Part shown: piece by piece, positions 10,574 to 21,894 of the stretch
Position numbering within the stretch: the first letter of the stretch is position 1
How the letters are laid out: each line of letters starts with the position of its first letter
Source of the DNA: Schizophyllum amplum
Taxonomy: Eukaryota > Basidiomycota > Agaricomycetes > Agaricales > Schizophyllaceae
Assembly: GCA_007026445.1 (NCBI GenBank)
Contig: VDMD01000044.1
Span: 1-64,000, forward strand
DNA length: 64,000 nucleotides
Direction: 5' to 3'
Position numbers and translations under genes: made by a program
Notes under the pieces: model-generated
Told to the model about the DNA's origin: nothing
Databases searched by the model: none
What the model saw: the letters and a program-made list of their open reading frames with translations, nothing else

Positions 10574-11455
10574 ATGATCTCCGACGACGACGATTTCAAG
10601 CTTCACTACTGCAGTCTTTGCGACCAGTACTTCTACTCCAAGCACCTTCTGCGCCAACACGTGAAGCACTCAAATACTCATCCTCGCTGCGAAACATGCG
10701 ACCGCCCATTTCTGAACGGCCACGCGCTACGAAAGGTGCGTTTATCCGCCCCATCTCGCATCCCCTCTTGTTGAACATGACTCTACAGCACTACGCCATA
10801 TCGGAGAAGCATCAATTCTGCCTTGATTGCGAGAAGCACTTCAACACGGCGTCGGGCTTTCGTTGGGTGCGTAGCCTTCGACCACCACCACAATCGACGT
10901 GTTGACCTGCCACCTACAGCATATCAACCACGTCAAGTGCCACCCCAAGCGTCTTAGCCTCACCAATCAAAACCTGGATGACGTCCAGAACGATTTCGAC
11001 GCTGACTGGGAAGACAAGCAAGGTCAGCTTGAGGACGAGCGCTTAGCCCAAGAAGAGGCCGGCGTGGTATCCCCATCGAATATTGATGTGGTGCCAACGC
11101 TCAAAGTTGAAGTTGCCACTGTCGTAGTACGTGTGTCCCCCGACGAGAGAATCCTTTCAGCTGACCGGCCACCCCCTCAGCTACGAAAGAGATATGCTCA
11201 GCAAACGGAGATACCCGTCCTCAATCAGCGGTGCCCCATATGCCTGTCGACGCCGAAGACGGCCGTTGCCACCCATTGCGGTCACCTATTCTGCGCACCG
11301 TGAGTTCTATCACCCCTTGATCGCTTTATCAACAAAGTTACTGAGATCGCCCTAGATGTATAAGTAAAGTGTTGGACGTCAATGGGTCTTGCCCGACCTG
11401 CCGAAAGCCCGGTTACAAGGTCCAGCTGCGCCGCGTTGACCTTCGTGCGTTCTAA
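10574..11455 (+). CDS. C2H2 zinc-finger and RING-finger protein
   Basis: Five exons (10574-10735, 10789-10866, 10920-11126, 11181-11299, 11356-11455) give about 220 residues. The N-terminal half has three C2H2-like fingers, beginning YCSLCDQYFYSKHLLRQHV, RCETCDRPFLNGHALRKHY and FCLDCEKHFNTASGFRWH. An acidic linker follows. The C-terminal half is a C3HC4 RING: CPICLSTPKTAVATHCGHLF, then CAPC and CPTCRKPG. RING domains of this type recruit E2 enzymes, so a ubiquitin ligase role is likely, with the C2H2 fingers perhaps binding nucleic acid or a partner. Substrate is unknown. The RING cysteines and histidine all appear present, so the gene looks intact. Confidence 0.82.
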
Positions 11456-11796
11456 CGCTGCTTACTACGGAGTCCCATACCACATTGACATCGCCAAATA
11501 TCCCTTCTGTACTGTACGAGCGTTGATGCACACATGCCAATGTTTTCTTGTCTCAGGCCGGCTCTCATACGGCCACGAATCATACGGTGCTGCAACTAGG
11601 TCATATATGTGGGTCCACTGGTGATGCTATTGATGGCAGCCATTCGGGGGCTTAACTTCATGACTCATCTGCACAATCCATCATCCTTGTGATGCTTCGC
11701 CGGACGCAGCTTCCCCGAGTTGTCCCCGAGTTGAGCTTCTCTTCTTGCCGTCATCCTTGATCTTTCCGTCCTCATTTCAGGACACAACGGCACGAC
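11456..11796. other. intergenic
   Basis: No gene, repeat or clear TATA box was seen between the RING gene and the GPI-type gene. Confidence 0.4.
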
Positions 11797-12511
11797 ATGC
11801 GCATTCTAATGTCTGCGCTGGTCCTCTGGACGTTGCTTTCTTATGCTGGTCAGGAGTGTGCAGTCCCTGCGATTCGACTTAGCTCACATTCTCGGCAGAC
11901 ACAGCCTCTTCAGAGGAGGTTACGCTCTGGACCGTAGTCGCGGAGACTCAAGAGATGAATCCATCCATTGTCGCCGAGTACTCCAGAACGGCGTCAGCCG
12001 TCGGCACAGCCTCGGACGGTGCAGCGACAACGTACGTCGAAGAGCTGGCCATCTCGAGGCTCGAGCATATCTACACCGACACCGACGAGACTCTTACGCT
12101 CATTTCGAAGCTGACAACCAAGACGAGTGAGGTGTCTCTTCCCTCATTCACGCAGCAGCCGCTGACCGAGCTTCTTCCAAAGACACTTTCGTCGAAGGAG
12201 CATCAACCTTCTTTGTGAGCGAGTCGGGATTGCGGGCTACTACGACATGGTCGGGGCACATTGAGACGTATACGGATCCGTCATGGGTACAAGAATGCTC
12301 TTTCGACCAAGACGAGGGCAAAGGCAGCTGCGTGGTCAAGGTCGGCACGGAGGGCGCCCATCGCGAGGGCGAGACAGCATCCTTCACAGGCAGTTTGATT
12401 GCACAACAGACGCTGGAGGTCAACGGAGCGCCGGGGAGACAGGATCAATCGCTGCTGAAGGCGGGCGCACTTATAGCAATCACCACATTGGTCTTCAATC
12501 ATTGTCTCTAA
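11797..12511 (+). CDS. secreted, probably GPI-anchored surface protein
   Basis: Three exons (11797-11848, 11899-12126, 12183-12511) encode 202 residues. The start MRILMSALVLWTLLSYA is a short signal peptide. The body is Thr/Ser-rich and ends with LLKAGALIAITTLVFNHCL preceded by NGAP, the layout of a GPI-attachment signal. Intron 2 (56 nt) has a GTGAGG donor, a GCTGAC branch-like site and an AAAG acceptor; only this choice joins the two reading frames. Small proteins with a WSGxIETY-type motif are common in Agaricomycetes and have no known function. It would sit on the outer plasma membrane or cell wall. The gene is followed closely by the convergent oxidoreductase gene, leaving only about 47 bp between stop codons. 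Confidence 0.75.
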
Positions 12512-12558
12512 TTTTGCTGGTTGATGATACCCTACCGCACGTACTACGAGTCGCACAT

Positions 12559-14139
12559 TTACAATGGCAGACTGAGATCCTTGACGTACATAAACTTCTC
12601 CGATTTAAAGCTCTCGTTTGCCAGCAACCCGACGACAAGCGCCATGGCGCCATCGCGCTCCGTCGCGCTCTGTTTCGACGCGTCACCCGTATCCGCAGCC
12701 TCACCCTCGCGAGGGCCGAAGAGGACGTTGAGCATACGGATGTCTCCTCCGCCGTGCGCGGAATGGTCGACCTCGATTGGCAATTGTTCCGGCTTGCCCC
12801 AGAGCCGCTGCAGGGTCACGGTGGCGCCTCCCGCGCGTGGAAGCGCGTCGGTGCCGTGGATAAGACCACCGAGCGTGTCCTGGTCCTCCGCGAGGCGGAA
12901 TTGAGACTCGACGACGTCGAGCTCAAGGCGTCCGTGCGAGCCGTTGAACGCGACACGGTAGCCCTCCCACGGCGAGTAGGCGGTCTGCGAAAGATCAATG
13001 AACGGTCTCAAAAATTACGGGACAACGCACCAAATGGTAGGTCATGGTTGCGCCGGATTTGTAGCGCACCATGACGCCCATGTCGTCCTCGATTCCGATG
13101 CTGGGAGCGAATACCTGGCATGAGCGTCAGCAGCTAGACCGGACGCAGAGAACAGCAATGAACGTACGTTCTGGTCTCGATAATAGCCATCCTCGCCTTC
13201 CGCGTCCGCATAGATGCGCTTCAGCGTGTCATCTTTCTCGAGGTGTATAGCGAAGGGATCCTTCTTGGCCTCCTCACTGCCTCGCGCACGCACGTAGTCA
13301 CGCGCCCAGCCGTGCTGCTTGCCGTTCTCGTCCCCGTAGAAGGCCAGTTTTCCCATGCCGGCGACTGCCTCGGGCTCGGAGTCGATCCACCAGTTGACAA
13401 GGTCGAAGTGATGCCCTGACTTGTGGACCATCAGACCGCCGGAGTTAGTCTTCTGGCGGTGCCAGCGGCGGAAGTAGTCGGCGCCATGGACCGTATCGAG
13501 CATCCACTCAAAGTGAACAGAGAGAACTGTGAATGAATTAGGGAGAATGCGAATGAGCAAAGCGGAGTTCATACCTCGCCCGATCTTTCCCTCCGCAATG
13601 GTGCGCTTGACCAGCTCATGTACAGGATTATACCTGCGAGCGATGAGTCAACGATGGGTTTCGAGGAGCAAGCTCACCTGTAGTTGAACGTGACGGTGAC
13701 ATGGTTGTTGGTTTCCTTCACAGTCTGCAGGATCCGACGACACTTGTCGATGTCGGTCGTCATGGGCTTCTCCGTGAGCACCTTGACTAAAACTCGCATT
13801 AGCATTGCGTCTCGCGTTCGTGGATTACGTACCTCCCGCTCTGAGCGCAGGGACTATGTATAAGTCGTGCAGCGCGTCCACGCATGTCACGACCACGATC
13901 TCGACTTGTTCCTTCTGCAACATCTCCTCGAACTGATCAGGTCGATAGACAGGAACGGTAGGTGCGCCCAGCTCCGCGAGGAGCTCGTTGTAGTATATTG
14001 CGCGCTTGGAGTTGGGCTCGCAGAAGGCCACAACGCGACTGGACGTGCGTGCGACCACCCCGCGCACGAACATGGCCGCTCGGCTGCCGCAGCCGATGAT
14101 AGCGACGCGACCGCCCAGAGGTTGCGTAGAGGAGGACAT
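12559..14139 (-). CDS. Gfo/Idh/MocA-family NAD(P)-dependent oxidoreductase
   Basis: Exons join to about 430 residues. The N-terminal Rossmann fold reads RVAIIGCGSRAAMFVRGV, followed by a conserved TEKPMTTD at the cofactor pocket and YNPVHELVKRTIAEGKIG. The catalytic-type motif GGLMVHKSGHHFDLVNWW matches the GG-x-HxxD pattern of this superfamily. The C-terminal half is the sugar-binding alpha/beta domain. Such enzymes oxidise or reduce sugars, inositols or related hydroxy compounds using NAD(P). The substrate cannot be told from sequence. The first intron uses the acceptor TTTTAG at about 13788; the nearer AAG would shift the frame. ATG 14139 was chosen because the upstream in-frame codon is GTG. 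Confidence 0.88.
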
Positions 14140-14881
14140 GGCTGAGATAGAAGGTATGAAGACGTCCACTCACGCTCTTATGTGGGATGAGGCATTGATG
14201 GCCGTACCAGCTGACATGGTGGCGGGATCGCCGGTCCGTCAGGATGTACCCCGACGATCATCGAGGCTTTGGTCCTGATACCAGGCAGGGTGTTGTATTG
14301 AGGGTCCTAGATCTGTATCTTCCGTCCCTCGGAGTACGACATCGAAGTGGAAGACGAGCATCGGTGGAAGTTCAAGAGATATGAGAAGGTGGTGGGCGTT
14401 GTTGCGGTCTATTTGGCGTGAGTTTCCGGCATCTGCCGACGCCCGATACAGTAACACTGGGAAGATTTGTGGCGCGAACTTGTCTCGAGCGTGCATGAAG
14501 GGCATGCATCATGCATTTGCTATGACCTTCTACATATCCGCAAGGCCGCAGCCTTCGGTAACTGAACCCGCGGGACGAGGCATCCGCCGTCCTGCACTCC
14601 TGCTGTGTTCTTGCGCGAAACGATGTTTTTTGTCAAATGCGGGATTGTCTATGCCTTCGTTAGCCCAGGGGCTCATGCAGCGCCACCAGCTGAGGATCGG
14701 CAATACATGTGTAAAGTAAAGAGTCCCATGATCCGTCCAGCTCTCTGCGCGCAGCGCTTCCACGGACCGCAGGACGTCACGCGCGTCCAAATCAACATCA
14801 TGGGGGCTGAACGCGTCGAATAAAGGACGACGCTCGTCTCTCAGTATTTCTGCTGCGGACCAGTCGACCATTCCTCACCCA
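14140..14881. other. divergent intergenic region
   Basis: This lies between the start of the oxidoreductase (-) and the start of the MFS transporter (+), so it probably holds both promoters. Minus-strand open frames at 14239-14505 and 14530-14871 were not recognised and one would end 11 bp from the transporter ATG. Confidence 0.45.
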
Positions 14882-17185
14882 ATGTCGATGCCAATGGACC
14901 ACTCGCGAGCGGAGTCACCGTTCAAGGCCTCAGACGACCAAGTCGAGGACGTGGACGTGCTCTCGGATGCCAACGCCCCGGGTCCGTCAAAGCAAGGTGC
15001 AGGCGATGCGGCGCTCGAGCTCCTCGGTCGTAGCGACGCGAGACGCGAGATCACCGCCGAGGAGGACGCCCGCGTGAGGCGCAAGATTGACCTCTGGCTG
15101 ATGCCCGTCATCGTCATGGTATACATGTTGCAGCAGCTGGACAAGTACGTCGCTGTCTATATACGTTTTCTCAATTCTAACAGAACCCGAGGTCATCCCT
15201 TTCCTATACATCTGCATTCGGCATAGTCGCCGACGCCGGTATGTTGTCGGGTCTGACGTGTAGAGCATACGAAGCTAACTTTGCTCCAGGGCTCAAAGGT
15301 CAAGAGTACAGCTGGCTCAGCAGCATTGTATACGTCGCGCAACTCGTATGGCAGCCCATGTCGTCCTATCTTCTCGTCCGGCTGCCCGTGGCCAAATATT
15401 GTGAGTCCGCACCGGCATCCCTTTTGCGTTGACTGAATTTTCTTCGAAGTGTTCGTCCATGTCTTCATGTGGGGAGTCTGCGTCGCAAGCACGGCAGCGG
15501 CGCATAATTTCGCTGGCCTGGTCACCGCGCGCTTCTTTCTGGGAATCTTCGAAGCTACGGTCGGTGCGTGCTTTGCATCCTTCTTCGACCTCATGCCCAC
15601 AAGTCTTATAGCGCCTTGTTTCATCACGGTGACGCAGATGGTATGTGAAATGCTTCTACCGGTGCCTGTAAAGCACTGAGCAAACGTCGTAGTGGTGGCG
15701 CCGGCGAGAGCAAACTATGCGCTTGGCAATATGGATGGCGGCCAATGGCGGCACGGGCATGGTGAGCGCGATATCTCTCATATGGTAGCAGAGTATTGAC
15801 ACTTCATAGTTTGGATCCCTTCTGTCGTGGGGCCTCGGCCACATCGGAGGAAGCCTGCGGCCCTACCAGGTACGTGAGGCTTACGGCGGGACAATGAGCT
15901 CGCGACTAATCCACCTACAGACGATTTTCCTATTCATTGGTTGCCTTACAGCAGCCTGCTCCCCGATAGTACTGTGAGACGTCCCATGCGTGCTTATTAT
16001 TCTGCGCGCTCATCGTGTCGCAGGGTTGTTCTCCCGGACTCACCCACGAAGGCGAAGTTCCTGTCCCAGGACGAGAAGATCATCGCGATCGAGCGTGTTC
16101 GCGCAAACAACCAGGTACGCTGTCTCTACTTCGTTATTGGAAGCTTGGGCTAACCTCGGACAGGGTACGGAGACGAAAGTATGGAAATGGGAGCAGGTGT
16201 ACGAACTTCTCCTGGACCTGAAGACATACTTGTGGTTCTGCCTACTATTCCTATGCGCGTACGTCTCATCCTAATCCGCCCCTTACTTCCCGCTGAACAA
16301 TCATGTTAGTCTACCGAGTGGTGGCATCGGCGCATTCGGTCCCCTCATTATCAACGGGTTCGGCTTCGACCAGTTCGACACTATACTCTTCAATATTCCG
16401 TTCGCCGCACTACAGGTCGTGCTCACCCTCATCTCCGCGTGGGTCTCGCAACGCATCAAGTTGAAGTGGCCGGTCGTTTTCTTCCTTACGCTGCCCGCCA
16501 TTGGCGGCGCGTCGGCCTTGCTTGTACTCGGGCGAGACCCTGCCATCAAGAACCATCTTTTGGGATGCTATTATGTCTTGTCGTTCTTCACCGCCCTTCG
16601 TGAGTGATCTTCGACGGTAGTTGTCTACCTACTGATGAATGCCGCAGAGCCCATGTTGTACTCCTGGAGCTCGCAAAACACGGCTGGCCACACGAAGAAG
16701 CTATGCACGACTGGGATTATCTTCGTCGCCCAGTGCGCTGGCAATGTGAGTCTTGAGGTACAGTTTATCTGCTGATTGTATTCTAATCACATCGTCTACG
16801 CAGATTGTCGGACCACTGTTGTACACCACCGAGGAGAAGCCATACTACCGGCGAGGGCTCGTAGCAAAGTATGTTTGCTTGTCTTGAAGTCATTGGTCAC
16901 ACGATGCTAACACATCTACCTGTTAGCTTGTCATGCTGGATTGCACTCGCTGTTTTGAGCCTCATCACCGCGGCGTACCTCTCTTTATTGAACAGGAAAC
17001 ATGCGGCCCGCCGGGTGGCAGCTGGGAAGGCTGGAGTGGTCGTTGATGCGTCTCTCGAAGAATATCGTGATACGCGAAGGGAGGCCAACGGCGTTGAGAA
17101 GCAGCGAGGCGAGACGCTGGCGAACGAGCGCGCCTTTGATGACTTGACGGACCTCGAAAATGAAGACTTCATGTACGCGCTTTAG
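14882..17185 (+). CDS. MFS transporter, anion:cation symporter (allantoate permease-like) family
   Basis: Fourteen exons (14882-15144, 15192-15238, 15290-15400, 15450-15563, 15612-15640, 15693-15761, 15810-15869, 15921-15973, 16024-16114, 16164-16258, 16310-16599, 16648-16745, 16804-16868, 16927-17185) give 547 residues, normal for Dal5/Tna1-type permeases. A hydrophilic N-terminus precedes DLWLMPVIVMVYMLQQLDKSS. Further helices include YSWLSSIVYVAQLVWQP, ARFFLGIFEATVAPCFITV and LPSGGIGAFGPLIINGFGF. Typical substrates are organic anions such as allantoate, nicotinate, vitamins or small peptides; the substrate here is unknown. It sits in the plasma membrane. The N- and C-terminal tails are acidic and basic respectively and cytoplasmic. 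Several tiny exons are needed but each keeps frame. Confidence 0.9.
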
Positions 17186-17303
17186 TGCCAATACTTTTGT
17201 ATCCCCGCTATCCAGGCGTAGCCCGTCTTGTCGTTCGTGGCTTATATATCAGTCTGAAAGCAGTAGGCAAAAGGGCGGAGATTCGTTTATTATACATTAA
17301 GAC

Positions 17304-19761
17304 TTACGCTGAGCTAACGCTCACTACGTGTGTGCCACCCGCAAGTTCGACTTCCCGTCCCACTGCACTGACCATCTCCCCATCCACCGTCACATCACCG
17401 TCAACTGGCAGAACCGCTACCCCACGCGTTCCCTCCGGCGCCGTCACATTCAACTCGAACCCCGCACCATCGTCGCCCACTGCCCAGCTCACTCCGAACC
17501 ATCCCAACGGCGTCTCGAAGCCGCCCTCCGCTTCAGGGAGCCCGGCCGTCTGAGGCTCCACGCGGAACGCCTGTCCACCCGGCTCGGTCATCGTCAGTCC
17601 AAGGACGTAGGTTGTGAGAGCCGGGGTCGGGCCCGTGCTCCAGCCATGGGAATGCGATGTATACGTGGGATCGTTGTCGTAGCCAGCATAGCCGCGGTAC
17701 CTGTAGGGCAGTGTATCAACGAGGTTCAGTGCAACAAGAAAGGAGAGGACGTACAAAAGCGAGCCGTTTGACGTATACCCTTCCAAAAACGTAGACTCGA
17801 CGCTCGTGTTGGTAGTCAGCATCCAGCCCCATTGCAGGCGAATGAGGTCGAGCGCGCGCTCGGCTTCCCCAGCTGCGAAGTGCGCGTGGACCTATCAGGA
17901 TATGTCAGTATACTCAGTGTGGTAGCCACGGATTGCCAGTTACCTCCATGCTGCCCGCGAACGGCGCCACAGTATCCGGAAGCTCAGGCGCGACGGCGCC
18001 CACCTCTACCCAGTTCAACGTCAACCCCTCGCTGATGCGCGTCTTGCGGTCGTCCGCTGTCGCATTGAACCACACCGCTAGAGAGTTGCCGTCTTGGGGA
18101 TGCAGTGAGGTCGTCGTCGTGTTGTCGAGGAATAAGCCCGCATCGTCGTCCCACAGCGCGTCGTTGATCACCGCCTTCAGTGATGCAGCATCCTCGAGCC
18201 AGCCGTCCGCGATATCTGCGTCCCCCAGTGCGGTTGCGATATCCGCGCTGTTGAGGAGGACCTATCGATCAGTCAGCGATGGGATAGGCCGGAACGAAAA
18301 TGACAAGCAAACCTTATAGTATAACGCGTTTGGCGCGATGCTGAACCCTCCGCCGCCAAGACGACCCCAGTCCGTTGAGCCCGTAGCGTTGAGCAGACCG
18401 ACGTCCGAGTCGACCTTGGCCGTGAGGTACGCGACTGCCGCAACGTACTGATCCCACTTCGTAGTGATCCAGTCGGTATCGCCAGAGTGCAACCAGTAGT
18501 TGTACGCGCCGACGAGTGTCCATTCGTGGTAGGTGTCGCTGGTGAGGAACCAGGTAATTAGTACGTACGACTCGAAGCAGGGCGGGACTCGCGAAGTAGG
18601 AAATCAAGAATGATACCTTATGCCAGATCCCTTGCTGATGAGCGGCCCGCAGTACGGTAGGCCACCGTTCGAAGCGTTCTGTAGCAGAAACATCTCATCC
18701 AGGCTGTTGCGGACGGACACGAGGTCGTTGAGGGAGACGAAGGCGGCGGGCCCGGAGATGCCCATATCGCCTGCAAGCAGGACATGAGCGACGAGAAACA
18801 GATAAAGCAGCATAAATATACCAGGCCAGACTGTACTGTGAACCGTATACATGAGTCTTTCATCCCTCTGAATGTCTGTGAGAGGACCTACCGATCCCGC
18901 TTGGCTCCATCAACAAGAACAGGGCCTGTTTCTGCGATGATTCCGCTGTTGTTCCAGCCTGAGGTACATGTCAGGCGCGAGACTCGCGGTGAGTTCGCGC
19001 AACTCACTTTCATACTGCTTCGTTCGTCCTGAATCCGCAGCGATGATGTTGGTTTGAATGGTGTACGCGCCCGCGTACCAAATCTTGCTAAGCAGATCCT
19101 GGTCTTCGCTAGACGGATCGGGCGCGTAGAAATACCCTGTATAATCGCGCAGGTCGTCAACGTGTGGCATGAAGGTGATATCGCAGGTGACGTTGGAGAT
19201 GGATACGCTGTCCCCTGTCGTGAGAGAGATCGTGAGATAGCGGAAGCCTCCGCGTTGGTAGAGGATGGGCTGCGTCCAAAGGCCAGTGCTGAGCGGAGCG
19301 GGAATGGCGAGGACACCGTCAGTCGACATGTTCGTCGCAGAAGCGGCCGAGTCGTCGGAGAGCGTGGGATTGACGAAGAGAGACGACTCGGTGAAGGCCA
19401 GCGCGATGGATACGTCCTCGGAGTCCACTGCATCTAAGTTGAGGGAGATGACGCCTCCGACCTATATCATTGTGTATGGATTGAATGGTCTAGATGGTAA
19501 GATGATTGAGAAGCCTACCTCTTTGCCGAAGTCAAGTGTGAGCCAGGAGCCCGCGCTGAGAGTTGCGGGCCCGCTGTCGGAACTGACGAGACTTCCAACA
19601 TTTGAAACGTCGCCGCTGGTCTCGTATACGGAGGTAGGATACACGGTGCGAGATGCAGGAGCGTAGTTGAAGTCGTCCCATGGTCCTGAAGGCGCAGAGG
19701 CGGCTGCTCTGAGCGAGTATGCACAGATTGTAACGACGTAAGTCAAGCCTGTCACCATCAT
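17304..19761 (-). CDS. GH78-like alpha-L-rhamnosidase, left-arm copy
   Basis: The spliced product is a secreted glycosidase of about 650-675 residues. It starts MMVTGLTYVVTICAYSLRAA, a signal peptide, followed by the fungal N-terminal beta-sandwich region (PSGPWDDFNYAP, GSWLTLDFGKEVGG). The (alpha/alpha)6 catalytic barrel region includes TVWPGDMGISGPAAFVSLND, SDTYHEWTLVGAYNYWLHSG and GRLGGGGFSIAPNALYY. A C-terminal beta domain follows. These features match six-hairpin rhamnosidase-type enzymes, which release terminal L-rhamnose from pectin side chains or glycosides outside the cell. The paralogue at 54662-57131 is in inverted orientation, roughly three-quarters identical in the first exon by eye. 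All splice sites keep frame, so this copy looks functional. Confidence 0.85.
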
Positions 19762-20401
19762 GCGTTAAAAAGGCCTGATCGCAGGTCGACGTGAGGTTTG
19801 GCGTCCGCTGCAGGGAGTCAGTCCTCTTATAAACGACGGCGGGCGTGCTCACGACTCACGAGGACAATATTGTCGGCCCGAGCGCATGATCATGCATGTC
19901 AGAGGGTACAAGAGGACATCAGACGAGCAGTAGGAAGAGTTGCGTCATGTATTCCGGATGAAAAGTTCTGCAGTATCTGAAATGCAGGCCGCGGACTCTT
20001 CCCGCTGAGCACTTCCTGCTTCATAGCTTCAGGACTCGCGTCTGAAATGAGCCTCATTCCAGCGAAAATCCTGGTTGGCGATTATGTATGACCGACCGTA
20101 GAGAGAGAGAGAGATCCTTCATCATCGAACGGGAGGTTGGAGGGATTTCAACTACGGAAGCGTTCACCAGTGCCCTTAAAGCGATGGTGAAAGTTCAAGG
20201 CGAACATCAACTTTGAGAACGATGACGTGTACTACTATGTATCACGCGACCAGGCGTTTACCACGTGGTGTTTGCCTTGCGGATTTCCAATTCGCAAGAC
20301 GCGTCTGTTGTTCTTCGACCGTGAAGCCGGCAAGTTCAGTCTGGTGAAGCTTTGGCTGGCGTGCCTCGCAGAACCTGGCGTACTTAACTCGCTCATACGC
20401 C
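19762..20401. other. intergenic, GH78 promoter side
   Basis: The block around 19860-19920 is the inverse match of about 54500-54590 upstream of the right GH78 gene, so part of the promoter is conserved between the two copies. A GAGAGAGAGA tract lies at 20101-20112. Confidence 0.5.
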
Positions 20402-20833
20402 ATGAAGATCGCAATCCCTCTCCTCGCCTTTGTCTGTGTCGCGCAGGTATCGGCACTGTACTTGCCCTGGCAACAGCGCGGTCACGATCGCCTTGCACGA
20501 CCTGCACGGCGAAGGACAATGCGAGAAGGCAGGGCAGTACCCGCTCGCCGCAGGAATACGCGCTCTCTCCTCTTCTCGCTCGGCGATATGCATAATGATG
20601 CGAAGGGACGACGCGAGACTCACGGCGTACGCCTACCGAGGTCGACAGACGCTGGCCTGGATTTCACGGCCTCGCCTGTCTTGTTGACGTGGGACGATAC
20701 ACGCGTGCCTCAGCCATGCTTAGAGATAACATCGGACGGAACAGGTGCGTCCTTGTCCTCATCGCGTACTTCTCGTTCTGACCGCTCGCCCAGATGGACA
20801 AGCATTGCACTTGCACAACCTGCACGATCCTGA
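20402..20833 (+). CDS. small secreted protein with LPW..HDRLAR motif (structure uncertain)
   Basis: MKIAIPLLAFVCVAQVSALY is a good signal peptide. The next residues, LPWQQRGHDRLAR, match the plus-18 region of the protein at 45038-45217 (LPWYQPRGAHDRLAR). The open frame runs on to 20833, but the downstream part is Arg-rich and unlike a mature small secreted protein, so an intron or an earlier end is likely. I do not recognise a named family. Confidence is in the N-terminal portion only. Confidence 0.4.
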   Translation: MKIAIPLLAFVCVAQVSALYLPWQQRGHDRLARPARRRTMREGRAVPARRRNTRSLLFSLGDMHNDAKGRRETHGVRLPRSTDAGLDFTASPVLLTWDDTRVPQPCLEITSDGTGASLSSSRTSRSDRSPRWTSIALAQPARS

Positions 20834-21894
20834 TATGGACACGAGCTCCGTAGCATCTCAAGCAATCTGAATAGGCAACCGAGTGACGCGCTACGCTCAT
20901 AGGTGAGTGATTGGTTGTTCCGAAGCCCAAGTTAGCTCATCCGCCTCACAGCTGTCCTCATAAACGCCTCGCGGACGCACCGCTCAACCTGGATCCTCGA
21001 ACCCCAACCTGCATACTCTGCTGTACGATGGCAAGGATGCCATGGTGACGAGCAGGAGGCCTCGACCCGCTTTCCACGCCGCCGCATCGTTTCCTCGCAC
21101 AAACTATTCGATTTTCATATGCTTGCCTCTATGCACTTTACTTATTCACTCATCTATCTTCATCTTTTCTGCTCTGCGTCCCATGTCATGCTGCTGCTTT
21201 ACACGTCGTCATGTTTTGCATATCTACGCTTCTTATAATTCTCGATTTGTGTCCTGTCATGGGGGGTTTCACTGCTATGCGGGAGACGTTTCTCTATTAT
21301 CTCTTTACGACTTGTCCGTCTACGACCTCACAATCACGCCTTCGATACGACCTTTCTGTCCCTTTAGAGCTACCGCCACTGTTATGCAACGATGTTCTCC
21401 GCGGTCTCTCGTTCCCTCGGCTATAGCTCAATCTACTGTCAGTATCAGCCCTCGCGGTACCTATCCCCTCAGTGGTCGAAACTACGGCTAGGCGGGGTCA
21501 TGAATTGCGACCAGTCCAGTCGAATTCGAGTGCCACCATTCCAAGAAGTTCAACCTCTATCACGTGATCATTGCGGGGGGGGGGGGGAATAGAATTTATA
21601 GACCGCTTCATGTACCTAAGACAAACCGCGGTGTAGGGAGGATCCTATGAAGAGTATGTAAGGGTAGCAGTGATATGTATGAATCTGAGGGTGGTTGTGA
21701 GAGTTGTTTTCTATGAATGTGATGGTTGGACGGTAATCACGTGATCATTGCGTGGTCATTTTTCAACCCCACGCGCGTCTTCGTCAACCTGCACTCAACT
21801 CCCTCCGCGACGATACCACGACAAGCACTCCTGCCGAAGACTAGTGAGCCGATAAGATGGTCAGCTAATCCATCATATCGGTACTGAGTCCGGT
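20834..21894. other. intergenic with a G-homopolymer
   Basis: No gene could be supported. A run of G lies near 21576-21588. CACGTGATCATTGCG occurs twice (about 21559 and 21738), a possible regulatory element or small repeat. The 5' exon with the start codon of the MYND gene is probably in 21740-21890. Confidence 0.4.

Noticed and set aside
14530..14871. Minus-strand open frame beginning MVDWSAAEILRDE
   Set aside because: The composition is protein-like, but it would start 11 bp from the divergent transporter ATG, leaving no promoter room, and no continuation exon or family was recognised.
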